DNA of 34,197 nt from Planctomycetota bacterium (GTDB lineage: Bacteria > Planctomycetota > Planctomycetia > Pirellulales > PLA5), in contig QEVJ01000057.1 in NCBI GenBank assembly GCA_003576845.1, forward strand, positions 1-34,197, written 5' to 3'. Positions 1 to 8,235 of the stretch are shown one piece after another. The notes under the pieces were generated by a model. That model was not told where the DNA came from and searched no databases. It was given only the letters and a program-made list of their open reading frames with translations. Each line of letters starts with the position of its first letter. Positions within the stretch are counted from its first letter, which is position 1. Made by a program: the position numbers and the translations under genes.

Positions 1-1559
1 CCGCGTACAAGGCCGCCGTCGAGTGCGAAGGCCGGCCGACGGTCATTTTGGCCAAGACCGTCAAGGGCTACGGTCTCGGCGAAGCCGGCGAAGGCCGCAA
101 CAAGACGCATCAACAGAAGGAACTCGACGAGAAGGAACTTCGCGAATTCCGCAGCCGCTTTGGAATCCCGATTTCGGACGAAGACGTCGCCAAAGCGCCG
201 TTCTATCGCCCGCCAGCCGGCAGCGAAGAAATGAAGTATCTGCTCGCTCGGCGCGAGGCGCTCGGCGGCTCCGTGCCGAAGCGCGGCAAGCCGACCGTTC
301 TGCCCGAAGTCCCCACGTTCGACGAATATCGCGAGTTCGTCGCCAAGAGCTTCGCCGGCAAGGAAATGTCGACGACGATGGGCTTCGTGCGGCTTCTGTC
401 CCAGATGCTCAAAGACAAGAAGATCGGCCGCAACATCGTGCCGATCGTGCCCGACGAATCGCGGACTTTCGGCATGGAGGGGATGTTCCGCTCGGCGGGC
501 ATTTACGCCAGCACCGGCCAGCTTTACGAACCGGTCGATTCCGACCAGGTGATGTACTACAAGGAAGCCAAGGACGGGCAAATTCTCGAAGAAGGCATCA
601 CGGAAGCCGGGTCGATGGCCTCGTTCATCGCCGCCGGCACCGCGCACACGACGCACGGCGTGCCGATGATTCCGTTCTTCATTTACTACTCGATGTTTGG
701 GTTCCAACGCATTGGCGATCTCGTCTGGTGCGCGGCCGATGCCCGGGCTCGCGGGTTCATGCTCGGCGGTACCGCCGGACGAACCACCCTCAACGGCGAA
801 GGTCTCCAGCATCAAGACGGTCACAGCCTGCTCAACGCGATCGCGTTCCCGACGGTGCGAGCGTACGATCCGACGTTTGCCTACGAGACGGCGGTGATCG
901 TGCTCGACGGCATCAAGCGGATGTATCGCGACAACGAAGACGCGATCTATTACATCGCGCTCGAAAACGAGAACTATGAAATGCCTGCGATGCCCGAAGG
1001 CGTCGAGGAGGAGATCATCAAGGGTATGTACCGGCTCTCGACGAAGGAAGCCGGAGCCGGTCGACCGCACCTACAATTATTCGGAGCGGGCGCGATTCTA
1101 CGGAGCGTGCTAAAAGCGCAGGACTTGCTCGTCGAGAAGTACGGCGTATCGAGCACCGTCTGGAGCGTGACGAGTTGGACGCAGCTTCGTCGCGACGCGC
1201 ATGCGGTCGAGCGATGGAACATGCTCCATCCGGCCGAGCCGCGGCGCACCTGCTTCCTCGAAGAACAGCTCGCCGGCGCCAAAGGGCCGTGCATCGCCGC
1301 GTCGGATTACGTCCGGGCGGTGCCCGAGCAGATCAGCCCTTGGGTATCCGGCGGGTTGTACGCATTGGGAACCGACGGCCTCGGCCGCAGCGAGTCGCGG
1401 GCCAGCCTGCGGCGGCACTTCGAGGTCGACGCCGAGTGCATTACGATCGCGTCGCTGTACCAACTCGCCCGCCGCGGCGAGTATGCGGCCGCCGACGTGG
1501 CGAAGGCGATCGCCGAATTGGGCGTCAATCCGGAGAAGGTCGATCCGTATTTCGCGTAG
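1..1559 (+). CDS. aceE: Pyruvate dehydrogenase E1 component, homodimeric AceE type (5' truncated)
   Basis: This is the thiamine-diphosphate-dependent E1 subunit, which decarboxylates pyruvate and acetylates the lipoyl group of E2 in the cytoplasmic pyruvate dehydrogenase complex. The reading frame is open from the window edge (first full codon at 3), so the N-terminal part with the first half of the cofactor site lies outside; about 518 residues are visible against roughly 890 in the family. Recognisable AceE blocks are EGITEAGSMASF, then IPFFIYYSMFGFQRIGDLVW and TAGRTTLNGEGLQHQDGHS, all very close to the E. coli enzyme and distinct from the alpha/beta heterotetramer E1. The C-terminal transketolase-like domain follows and ends near DPYFA. 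The aceF gene lies 175 nt downstream on the same strand, as expected for a PDH locus. The call is secure. Confidence 0.96.
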   Translation, partial: AYKAAVECEGRPTVILAKTVKGYGLGEAGEGRNKTHQQKELDEKELREFRSRFGIPISDEDVAKAPFYRPPAGSEEMKYLLARREALGGSVPKRGKPTVLPEVPTFDEYREFVAKSFAGKEMSTTMGFVRLLSQMLKDKKIGRNIVPIVPDESRTFGMEGMFRSAGIYASTGQLYEPVDSDQVMYYKEAKDGQILEEGITEAGSMASFIAAGTAHTTHGVPMIPFFIYYSMFGFQRIGDLVWCAADARARGFMLGGTAGRTTLNGEGLQHQDGHSLLNAIAFPTVRAYDPTFAYETAVIVLDGIKRMYRDNEDAIYYIALENENYEMPAMPEGVEEEIIKGMYRLSTKEAGAGRPHLQLFGAGAILRSVLKAQDLLVEKYGVSSTVWSVTSWTQLRRDAHAVERWNMLHPAEPRRTCFLEEQLAGAKGPCIAASDYVRAVPEQISPWVSGGLYALGTDGLGRSESRASLRRHFEVDAECITIASLYQLARRGEYAAADVAKAIAELGVNPEKVDPYFA

Positions 1560-1601
1560 CCGATTGTAGAGTGGGCGGTGGGCAGTCGAAAGTTTGCCCC
1601 C

Positions 1602-1676
1602 GTAGCGGAAGCCGCAAGACTTCCGACCGAACCCGCGATTGATGGCAACCCTCGGAAGTCTTGCGACTTCCGCTAC
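1602..1676. repeat. 25-bp inverted repeat (REP-like hairpin) between aceE and aceF
   Basis: Arms at 1602-1626 and 1652-1676 are reverse complements over 25 nt with one mismatch, which leaves a G-U wobble in RNA, and are separated by 25 nt. The arm begins GTAGCGGAAG and ends AGACTTCCGA. There is no T-run, so it is not a classic terminator. Stand-alone hairpins of this kind recur between genes in Pirellulales genomes (from memory). An ATG and an open frame run through the right arm into aceF, but that extension has no protein-like character. Confidence 0.75.
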
Positions 1677-1734
1677 GAGTAGTTCCGCGCTAATACAACC
1701 GCACGAATCACACGCAAACGCGAGCGAACCTGAA

Positions 1735-3186
1735 ATGGCTGTCGATTTCAAACTGCCGAACCTCGGCGAAGGCGTCGATTCCGGCGAGGTGCTCTCCTTG
1801 CTCGTCAAGGAAGGGGACACGATCGCCAAGGATCAGAACGTCGTCGAACTGGAAACGGACAAGGCGACCGTCGAGGTGCCGTGTCCGCACGCCGGGAAGG
1901 TGACGAAAATCCACGTCAAGGAAGGCGACACGGTGCCGATCGGCGGGTTGTTGATTTCCGTTGAGGCCGCGGGAAGCGAGGCTGCGACGAAACCGGCGGC
2001 CGCGCCGACGCCGCGAGCAAAGCCGGCAACTGCGCCGCCGGCCGCCGCCGCTCCGCAAGCCGCGCCGCCACTGTCAACGCCGGAAGCGGCCGCTGCGCCT
2101 TCGCGACCGGCGCCCGCATCACCGGCAGCGCGTCCTGCCACTCCCGCTCCGGCCATGCCTGCCGCGGTTGCGACGACGCAAGCGCGTCCGGCTCCCGCGA
2201 TTCAACCCGCGCCGCGTCATGCCAACGGCGACCACGGCGACGCGCTCGTTCCGCCCGCCGGTCCGGCGATTCGCCGTTTCGCCCGCGAGTTGGGCGTCGA
2301 TCTGCATCGCGTCCATGGGACCGGACCGAACGGCCGCATCCTCCGCGAAGATGTGGTCAACGCCGTGCGTCAAGCGAACAACGCCGGTCCCTCGGTGGCG
2401 GTCGCCGCGCCGCCCGCCGCTGGCCGCACGCCTGCGAACGTAGCGCCCACATCACTGCCGGGCGAACCGAGCACCGACGCTTACGGCCCGGTGCGGATCG
2501 AACGCGCCTCGAAAATCCGCCGCACGATCGCCGACCGGATGATGCAGTCGTGGACCACGATCCCACAGCTTACGAATTTCGACGACGCCGACGTCACGGA
2601 ACTCGAACGCCAGCGCTCGGCGAGTAAGGAAGACTACGCGGCCAGCGGCATCAAGCTCACGATGCTGCCGTTCCTCATCAAGGCGATCGCCCTCTCGCTC
2701 CGGCGGCATCCCGTGCTCAACTGCTCGTTCGACATGGAAGCCGGCCAGATCGCCTACAAGGACTACGTCAACATCGGCGTGGCGGTCGACACGGACCGCG
2801 GTCTGGTCGTGCCGGTGATGCGGGGCGTCGATCAGATGTCGATCGCCGAGATCGCCCGCGGATTGACGCAACTCGCCGACATGGCCCGCAACAATTCGTT
2901 TTCGCTCGACGACCTCCGCGGCGGCAGCTTTACGATCAGCAACCTGGGCGCGATCGGCGGGACGTACTCGACGCCGATCATCAACCCCGGCGAAGTCGCG
3001 ATCCTGCTCGCGGGCCGGTCGCGAAAGATGCCGGTCGCGGTCGACGACGACATCGACATTCGGCTGATGTTGCCGTTGAGCTTGTCCTACGACCACCGGA
3101 TCGTCGACGGGGCGGCGGCGGCGCGGTTCTTGAACGACGTGATCGGGTATTTGGAGTCGCCGACGCGACTATTGCTGGCGCCATAG
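1735..3186 (+). CDS. aceF: Dihydrolipoamide acetyltransferase, PDH E2
   Basis: This E2 core subunit transfers acetyl groups from E1 to CoA. The 483-residue protein has one N-terminal lipoyl domain (about residues 1-78) with the lipoylated Lys43 in ETDKATVEV, and a long Ala/Pro swinging linker. A peripheral subunit-binding domain follows at about residues 172-212 (PAIRRFARELGVDLHRVHGTG). The C-terminal catalytic domain carries DHRIVDG, where His454 and Asp458 are the catalytic pair. The start at 1735 was chosen because the product then begins MAVDFKLPNLGEG, the usual beginning of a lipoyl domain; the in-frame upstream ATGs lie in the hairpin repeat. No strong ribosome binding site is visible. 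With aceE it forms the PDH operon. No E3 gene lies downstream in this window. Confidence 0.96.
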   Translation: MAVDFKLPNLGEGVDSGEVLSLLVKEGDTIAKDQNVVELETDKATVEVPCPHAGKVTKIHVKEGDTVPIGGLLISVEAAGSEAATKPAAAPTPRAKPATAPPAAAAPQAAPPLSTPEAAAAPSRPAPASPAARPATPAPAMPAAVATTQARPAPAIQPAPRHANGDHGDALVPPAGPAIRRFARELGVDLHRVHGTGPNGRILREDVVNAVRQANNAGPSVAVAAPPAAGRTPANVAPTSLPGEPSTDAYGPVRIERASKIRRTIADRMMQSWTTIPQLTNFDDADVTELERQRSASKEDYAASGIKLTMLPFLIKAIALSLRRHPVLNCSFDMEAGQIAYKDYVNIGVAVDTDRGLVVPVMRGVDQMSIAEIARGLTQLADMARNNSFSLDDLRGGSFTISNLGAIGGTYSTPIINPGEVAILLAGRSRKMPVAVDDDIDIRLMLPLSLSYDHRIVDGAAAARFLNDVIGYLESPTRLLLAP

Positions 3187-3195
3187 GACCGCGAG

Positions 3196-3405
3196 ATGGC
3201 GAGAATCGAACGCAACATCCAAGACAGGACGATTGGGGAGCAGGAGGCCATACTCTGCAATGTGGTCTGCCGTGGTTGTGGCAAGTCCTCGCTTGCTTAT
3301 CCCGATCTCTGCGAGTTCGAGGAGAATTCTATAATCTTCGTTGAAGCAACGTGTCCACGTTGTGGAACAAGATTCAGCTATGAACTAGGCCAACTGCTTA
3401 TATAG
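3196..3405 (+). CDS. Small zinc-ribbon-like protein, unknown function
   Basis: This 69-residue ORF begins 9 nt after the aceF stop codon on the same strand. It carries two CxxC knuckles, Cys25-x2-Cys28 (CRGC) and Cys53-x2-Cys56 (CPRC), about 25 residues apart. That is the layout of a zinc ribbon; two further cysteines lie at 21 and 39. No other domain is visible and the family is not recognised. Base composition is more AT-rich than the flanking genes, which could mean a later arrival. The close spacing to aceF suggests co-transcription, but no functional link to pyruvate dehydrogenase is evident. The paired knuckles make a chance ORF unlikely but do not exclude it. Confidence 0.6.
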   Translation: MARIERNIQDRTIGEQEAILCNVVCRGCGKSSLAYPDLCEFEENSIIFVEATCPRCGTRFSYELGQLLI

Positions 3406-3542
3406 CTGCCCGCTGCGGTAGCGACTTGCCGGCAGTCATATTTGACAGAAATCTAACCGTATCTCCTCGGCGTCCGCGTACGATGGAAAGTTCGTGGCAG
3501 TAATTGGCCGCAGTTTGCACGCGGATTTACGGCACTCGCTCC

Positions 3543-4940
3543 ATGACCAACACCCTCTTCCTGCCCGAGTTGCGCGAGATGCTCGCCGAGAGCGATGCCG
3601 CCGGGCTGGCGGAGTTTTGCACGACGCTGCATCCGGCTCGCACGGCCGAATTCATGGAAGGGCTCACGCCCGAAGAGGCGTGGGCCGTGTTGCAACACGC
3701 CGACGACGCCACGCGGGCCGAAATCTACCACTATTTCGAGCTCGCCAAGCAGATCGCGATGATCGAGACGCTCGATCGCACGGCAATGGCCGGCCTCATT
3801 GGCCATCTCGCGCCCGACGAGCGCGTCGACATACTCAAGGAGGTCAACCCGACGGTCGTCGAGGAACTGCTGCCGCTCGTGCCGGCCCTCGAGCGACGCG
3901 ACATCCAGCGGCTCACGGCCTATCCCGAAGGCACGGCCGGCGCGGTGATGACGACGAGCTTTGCCCGGCTCAGCGAAAAAAGCTCCGCCCGGCAGGCGAT
4001 CGACGACCTCGCGCGGCAAGCAGCCAATCTCGAAACGATCTACTATTTGTACGTCGTCGACGAAGAGGATCACCTTCGCGGCGTGGTCTCGGCACGGCAA
4101 CTCGTTTCGGCGATGGCCAAGCCGGACACGCCGGTCGGCGAATTGATGGAGCGTTCGGTCGTTTCCGTGCAAGTTGCCGACGACCAGGAAGACGTCGCGG
4201 AAGTGGTGGCCAAATACGACTTGCTCGCCGTGCCGGTCGTGGATCAAGAACGGCGGCTCGTCGGGATCGTCACCCACGACGACGTGCTCGACGTGATGCG
4301 CGAGGAAGCGATCGAAGACGTCCACATGCTCGCCGGTATCGCCCCGCTCGAGCACAGCTATCTCGACACGTCGCTCGTCACGCTCGCCTGGAAGCGCGGG
4401 ATGTGGCTCACCGTGCTGTTTCTCGCCGGATTGCTCACCGCGCTCGCGCTGCAAACCTACGAAGAGGCCCGAATGACCTGGCCGTGGCTGGCGATCTTCA
4501 TCCCGCTCATCGTTTCTACCGGCGGTAACTCGGGCAGCCAGTCGGCGACGCTGATCATCACGGCGCTCACGGCGGGCCACGTCTCCAGCCGCGATTGGCT
4601 TCGCGTCGCCGTCCGCGAAATCCTCTCCGGCGTCATGCTCGGCGGCCTGCTCGCGCTCATTGGATATGGCGTCGCCATGCTGATCTTGAATCAAGAAGTG
4701 AGCCACGGCACGCAAGTCCCCAATCCCACGACGGCCGCCATCGTCGTACCGGTAACGCTCGTGCTCGTCGTCATCTGTGGGACATTGGTCGGCGCGATGT
4801 TGCCGTTGTTGTTTCACCGCGTCGGACTCGACCCGGCTTTGATGAGCACGCCATTCGTCTCCGGCATCATCGACATCGTTGGGATTGTGCTGTATATGAA
4901 TGTGGCGCTGCGGCTGTTGGTTGTGATTGCGGGGGGGTGA
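3543..4940 (+). CDS. mgtE: Magnesium transporter MgtE
   Basis: This Mg2+-gated channel of the inner membrane imports Mg2+ and closes when cytoplasmic Mg2+ is high. The 465-residue protein has the MgtE order. A helical N domain (about 10-125) contains EFCTTLHPARTAEFM. A pair of CBS domains (about 130-255) follows, then a connecting helix and five membrane segments (about 280-462). The family signature STGGNSGSQ lies near residue 325 at the end of the first membrane helix. ATG 3543 (MTNTLFLPEL) was preferred over an in-frame TTG at 3504, whose extra 13 residues do not look like an MgtE N terminus. A perfect TTGACA at 3442-3447 lies upstream but has no convincing -10 box at proper spacing. It is probably transcribed separately from the PDH genes. 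Confidence 0.95.
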   Translation: MTNTLFLPELREMLAESDAAGLAEFCTTLHPARTAEFMEGLTPEEAWAVLQHADDATRAEIYHYFELAKQIAMIETLDRTAMAGLIGHLAPDERVDILKEVNPTVVEELLPLVPALERRDIQRLTAYPEGTAGAVMTTSFARLSEKSSARQAIDDLARQAANLETIYYLYVVDEEDHLRGVVSARQLVSAMAKPDTPVGELMERSVVSVQVADDQEDVAEVVAKYDLLAVPVVDQERRLVGIVTHDDVLDVMREEAIEDVHMLAGIAPLEHSYLDTSLVTLAWKRGMWLTVLFLAGLLTALALQTYEEARMTWPWLAIFIPLIVSTGGNSGSQSATLIITALTAGHVSSRDWLRVAVREILSGVMLGGLLALIGYGVAMLILNQEVSHGTQVPNPTTAAIVVPVTLVLVVICGTLVGAMLPLLFHRVGLDPALMSTPFVSGIIDIVGIVLYMNVALRLLVVIAGG

Positions 4941-5040
4941 GGTTGGAGGTTGGAGGTTAGAGGTTGGGGGTTCGAGGTTGGAGGTTAGGGGTTCGAGGTT
5001 GATGAATTCGGAATCTGAGATTTCAGATTTGAGATTTCGG
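4938..5040. repeat. Two short imperfect tandem repeats after mgtE
   Basis: From 4938 to about 5002 the sequence is an imperfect run of a 7-8 nt purine-rich unit (GGTTGGA, GGTTAGA, GGTTCGA). It is followed at about 5010-5040 by near repeats of GAGATTTCA/GATTT. The block starts at the mgtE stop codon and codes for nothing credible. No terminator hairpin was seen here. Confidence 0.7.
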
Positions 5041-5099
5041 AGTACGAGTCTTGAAAACGAGCCTTATGGGTCGCCTGCACTGCCCCTTACCGATTACGC

Positions 5100-5141
5100 A
5101 CTGTCCGCTCCCCACTGTCCGCTCCCCATTGTCCACTCCCC
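5100..5141. repeat. Three tandem copies of a 14-bp unit upstream of hemL
   Basis: Units at 5100-5113 and 5114-5127 are identical (ACTGTCCGCTCCCC), and the third at 5128-5141 differs at two positions (ATTGTCCACTCCCC). The array lies about 80 nt before the hemL start. It belongs to the same general class of short tandem arrays seen after mgtE, after the sigma factor gene and around 16.8 kb. Confidence 0.8.
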
Positions 5142-5218
5142 CACTTTCGATTTCCCAGCCCTCCGCGGCCAACGGCTGTGCGGCGGTCTTTTCGTAGGTC
5201 TCGGCGAGGAAGTCAGCG

Positions 5219-6511
5219 ATGAATCGGAGTCGAAGTCGAGAAATCTTCGCCCGAGCGAAGCAGCTCATGCCCGGCGGCGTGAATAGTCCTGCCCGCGCGT
5301 TCGCCGCGGTCGGCGGCGAGCCGATCGTGTTTGCGCGCGGCCAGGGCGCGTATCTCTGGGACGTCGACGGTAATCGCTACATCGACTACATCTGCTCCTG
5401 GGGCCCGCACATCCTCGGTCACGCCCATCCGCCGGTCGTCGAAGCCGTCGAACGGGCCAGCCGCAACGGCACGAGCTTCGGCGCGCCGACCGAGGCCGAG
5501 AATACGCTCTGCGAACTGATCGTCGACGCCGTGCCGTCGGTCGAGCGGGTGCGGCTGGTCAATTCCGGCACCGAAGCGACGATGAGCGCGATCCGCCTCG
5601 CCCGCGGGTACACGGGCCGCGACGCGATCGTCAAATTCGCCGGCAACTATCACGGCCACGTCGACAGTTTGCTCGTGGCGGCCGGAAGTTCGGCGGCGAC
5701 GCTCGGCGTGCCGAATTCACCCGGCGTCACCGCGGGCGCGTCGCAAGACACGCTCATTCTCCAGTACAACGACGTCGCCGGGCTGGAAGCGGCGTTCGCC
5801 GCTCACGGAGAGCGGATCGCCGGCGTCATCGTCGAACCGGTCGTCGGCAATATGGGCACCGTCGTGCCGACGCGCGAGTTCCTCTCCGCGCTACGGACAC
5901 TCACCGAGCGCAACGGCGCGGTGTTGATCTTCGACGAAGTGATGACCGGGTTTCGCGTGGCCTATGGCGGGGCGCAGTCGCTGTTCGGCATCCGACCCGA
6001 CCTGACGACGCTCGGCAAGATCGTCGGCGGCGGCCTGCCCGTCGGCGCTTATGGCGGCCGCGCGGAGATCATGAAGCACGTCCTGCCCGAGGGCAAAGTC
6101 TTTCAAGCCGGCACGCTCAGCGGCAATCCGCTGGCGTGCGCGGCGGGCATCGCCACGCTGTCGGAACTTCGCGACGATCCGCCTTATGAGCGCCTGGAGC
6201 AATTGTCGCGGCGACTTGCCGTTGGTCTCGTTGCCGCAGCAGGGCGAGCCGGGGTCGAGCACACTCTGGCCCGCGTCGGCAGCATGATGACGCTGTTCTT
6301 CTCCGGCGAACCGGTGCGTAATTGGCCGACGGCGGCGAAGTGCGACACGCAGGCGTTTGCTCGGTTCTTTTGGGGCCTGGCGAATCGCGGCGTGTACTGG
6401 CCATGCAGCCAATTCGAGGCCCTGTTCGTGTCGGCGGCGCATACGGAAGCCGACATCGACGAAACGATCTCCGCGGCACAAGAAGCGCTTGCCGGCGCGA
6501 GCCACCGCTAA
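5219..6511 (+). CDS. hemL: Glutamate-1-semialdehyde 2,1-aminomutase
   Basis: This PLP-dependent cytoplasmic enzyme converts glutamate-1-semialdehyde to 5-aminolevulinate in the C5 route to haem and other tetrapyrroles. The 430-residue length is standard. It begins with the family-typical [18 protein letters not shown]. It has [16 protein letters not shown] for phosphate binding, [10 protein letters not shown] with the PLP-ring Asp, and the Schiff-base Lys267 in [20 protein letters not shown]-rich purines (GAGGAAG) lie about 8 nt before ATG 5219, which supports the start. Preceding repeats separate it from mgtE, so it likely has its own promoter, although none was identified. The glyoxalase-fold gene follows after 22 nt and may be co-transcribed. 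Confidence 0.96.
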   Translation: MNRSRSREIFARAKQLMPGGVNSPARAFAAVGGEPIVFARGQGAYLWDVDGNRYIDYICSWGPHILGHAHPPVVEAVERASRNGTSFGAPTEAENTLCELIVDAVPSVERVRLVNSGTEATMSAIRLARGYTGRDAIVKFAGNYHGHVDSLLVAAGSSAATLGVPNSPGVTAGASQDTLILQYNDVAGLEAAFAAHGERIAGVIVEPVVGNMGTVVPTREFLSALRTLTERNGAVLIFDEVMTGFRVAYGGAQSLFGIRPDLTTLGKIVGGGLPVGAYGGRAEIMKHVLPEGKVFQAGTLSGNPLACAAGIATLSELRDDPPYERLEQLSRRLAVGLVAAAGRAGVEHTLARVGSMMTLFFSGEPVRNWPTAAKCDTQAFARFFWGLANRGVYWPCSQFEALFVSAAHTEADIDETISAAQEALAGASHR

Positions 6512-6533
6512 CGCAACATCTAATGGCAATACC

Positions 6534-6941
6534 ATGCCAGAGATTCAGGCCATCGTCGAAACGGCGATTTACGTCGACGACCTCGGCGGCGCGGCGGCGT
6601 TTTACCGCGACGTGCTGGGCCTCGTTCCCAGTCCCGGCGCGAACGAGCGGCACGTGTTCTTTCCCGTCGGCGATCGGATGCTGCTCGTCTTCAACCCGCG
6701 GGAGACACGCCGCGGCGACACGTTGCCGGCGCACGGGACGACCGGGGCGGGTCATTTCGCGCTCGGCATTCGGGGCGAAGACCTCGACGCCTGGCGAACG
6801 CGGCTCGGCGACTGCGGCGTCGCCATCGAGCAGGAAGTCGAATGGCCCCGCGGCGGCAAGTCGCTCTACTTCCGCGACCCGGCCGGGAATTCGGTGGAAC
6901 TCATCACGCCGGGCGTTTGGCGCGATCCGCCGGCATGGTGA
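6534..6941 (+). CDS. Glyoxalase/bleomycin-resistance (VOC) fold protein
   Basis: This 135-residue single-domain protein has the vicinal-oxygen-chelate pattern: a first beta-alpha-beta unit (VETAIYVDDLGGAAAFYRDV), then the central AGHFALGIRG, and a second unit ending KSLYFRDPAGNSVELITP. Members bind a metal and act as lyases, dioxygenases or resistance proteins. Candidate ligands here include His in GHFAL and Glu in NSVELI, but the substrate cannot be read from sequence. ATG 6534 lies 22 nt after the hemL stop; the upstream open frame overlaps hemL and is not protein-like. The gene ends 10 nt from the end of the oppositely oriented Nudix gene. Confidence 0.88.
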   Translation: MPEIQAIVETAIYVDDLGGAAAFYRDVLGLVPSPGANERHVFFPVGDRMLLVFNPRETRRGDTLPAHGTTGAGHFALGIRGEDLDAWRTRLGDCGVAIEQEVEWPRGGKSLYFRDPAGNSVELITPGVWRDPPAW

Positions 6942-6951
6942 GTGGTGGCGA

Positions 6952-7404
6952 TCAAGTCGACGGAGAATCGGTATTGATTGCCGCCGAGAAGCGCAGCGCA
7001 ACTTCGCTGATTTGCCGTCCATCGGACGTCGTTCCGGCCGCGAGTTCTTTGCGCGACAGCCAGCGGTTTTGCGGATCTTCGTCAACGAGACAAACCGCCG
7101 CCGCGTCGGCGAGCACGGCCCGAAACAGCGCCATCGTGTAAGCTGTCGTCTCGCCGATGGGCACGGAATACGCCGAGAATTCGATCTGAGCGAGCGGCTC
7201 GGCCGATACGTCGAACTGCGTCTCGCCCAAGCCCAACTCTTCGACGATCTCACGCACGACGCACTCGCGGAACGACTCGCCGGCCTCGCGCTGGCCGCCG
7301 ATCAGATTGAACGCCTGCCACTTGCGGTTCCACTGCGTCAATATACGCGGGCTCTCGTGCGATTGGCGCTCGATCCAAGCGAAGGCGGCGGCGGATTTGC
7401 GCAT
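6952..7404 (-). CDS. Nudix hydrolase
   Basis: This 150-residue protein has a complete Nudix box: Gly37-x5-Glu43-x7-Arg51-Glu52-x2-Glu55-Glu56-x-Gly58 (within REIVEELGLG). This is the metal-binding loop of enzymes that hydrolyse nucleoside diphosphates linked to another moiety. Preceding residues WQAFNLIGGQREAGES also fit the fold. The substrate cannot be predicted; dNTP, ADP-sugar and similar classes are all possible. The start at 7404 (MRKSAAAFAWIER) gives a normal Nudix N terminus. The in-frame extension upstream would overlap the preceding gene and is an Arg-rich string. It follows the membrane-protein gene on the same strand by 61 nt and may share its transcript. Confidence 0.88.
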   Translation of the reverse strand: MRKSAAAFAWIERQSHESPRILTQWNRKWQAFNLIGGQREAGESFRECVVREIVEELGLGETQFDVSAEPLAQIEFSAYSVPIGETTAYTMALFRAVLADAAAVCLVDEDPQNRWLSRKELAAGTTSDGRQISEVALRFSAAINTDSPST

Positions 7405-7465
7405 CGACCGTGGCCTCGGCGATTCGTTGCGCCGCCGATTCGTCCGGCGAGCGCACATTGGCGTT

Positions 7466-8092
7466 TCAGTGGTTTTCCGCAAGCGTGGCGAACATGGCCA
7501 GGGCGGAGAGGACGGCCGTGAACGTCATGACGACGGCCGTCCAGAGCCAAAAGCGGCTTCCCGATCGGAGCGATTGGACGAGCGACTCGGATTCTCGCGA
7601 ACGCACGAACGCTTTGAGGCTCGTGCCATAATTCCCGAGCAGCAGTGCCGAGACCAACGTCACCAGCGCGCCGGCGACCAAGGCGACGAATGCGGCGAAT
7701 CGCGAGATGTCGACGCGGCCGCTGGATCCGAGCACCGCCAAAACGCTGATGAAGATGACGAAACCCTGAAACGCCAGGGAAAGGAACATCAACGAGGCGA
7801 GGTAGTAGGCGGAATTACTGGTCGACGAAGCCTCCTTGAGGACGTCGCGAAGTTGCCGGTCCGATAGCTCCAGCATGGCCGGCAGCACGGGTCCGGACGT
7901 GCGGAACAGCAACGGTTCTTCGGAGAGCGGCTCGAATTCGGCCGGCTCGTCGTCTGGTTCGTCGCGGGGCCCGGCGTCCGCCGGCTTCCGGACCGATTCG
8001 AGCCGTTCAGGCGCATTCAAGATGTCGTCATACGAGGTCGACGGCAAGAACCACGCATGCCCGCAGTTCGGACATTGCATCTCGAAGTTCAT
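7466..8092 (-). CDS. Membrane protein with N-terminal CxxC knuckle and about three TM helices
   Basis: The product of about 208 residues is of unknown family. It starts MNFEMQCPNCGHAWF, a half zinc ribbon with only one visible CxxC pair (Cys7, Cys10). An acidic, probably disordered stretch to about residue 80 follows (DEPDDEPAEFEP). Three hydrophobic segments come next: about 97-122 (ASLMFLSLAFQGFVIFISVL), about 128-155 (AAFVALVAGALVTLVSALLL), and a C-terminal one ending ALAMFATLAE. A cytoplasmic regulatory or sensing role is possible but not demonstrated. An in-frame ATG at 8134 would overlap the probable sigma-gene promoter region, so 8092 is preferred; 8080 is also possible. The gene is divergent from the ECF sigma gene. 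Confidence 0.8.
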   Translation of the reverse strand: MNFEMQCPNCGHAWFLPSTSYDDILNAPERLESVRKPADAGPRDEPDDEPAEFEPLSEEPLLFRTSGPVLPAMLELSDRQLRDVLKEASSTSNSAYYLASLMFLSLAFQGFVIFISVLAVLGSSGRVDISRFAAFVALVAGALVTLVSALLLGNYGTSLKAFVRSRESESLVQSLRSGSRFWLWTAVVMTFTAVLSALAMFATLAENH

Positions 8093-8156
8093 ACGGTACT
8101 CAAATGGTTGGAATGATTGCCCGCCGGCCGGCATCCAGCGAGCAGAAGTCTTTGGT

Positions 8157-8162
8157 TATAAT
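8157..8162 (+). promoter_or_regulatory. Candidate -10 box for the ECF sigma/kinase genes
   Basis: A perfect TATAAT lies 74 nt before the sigma-factor start, inside the divergent intergenic region. No convincing -35 hexamer is found 16-18 nt upstream. It may therefore depend on an activator or be fortuitous. Confidence 0.4.
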
Positions 8163-8235
8163 GACACTCGGCGTCGCCGCTCGCAAATGTGGGGACGCCC
8201 TGAGTGTATTCGCGATTGACGCCGAGCTTCCCGCC

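Noticed and set aside
3442-3447. Perfect TTGACA upstream of mgtE
   Set aside because: No acceptable -10 box at 16-18 nt, so not listed as a promoter.
3453-4817. 454-codon minus-strand open frame opposite mgtE
   Set aside because: Charged low-information translation, fully covered by a clear mgtE gene.
4973-4980. GGGTTCGAGG string considered as a tRNA T-arm
   Set aside because: It lies inside a tandem repeat and no acceptor, D or anticodon arms can be found around it; no tRNA was found anywhere in the window.
5023-5268. Minus-strand ORF of 81 codons between mgtE and hemL
   Set aside because: Part of it looks mildly protein-like, but it runs through tandem repeats into the hemL start and has no ribosome binding site or recognisable domain.
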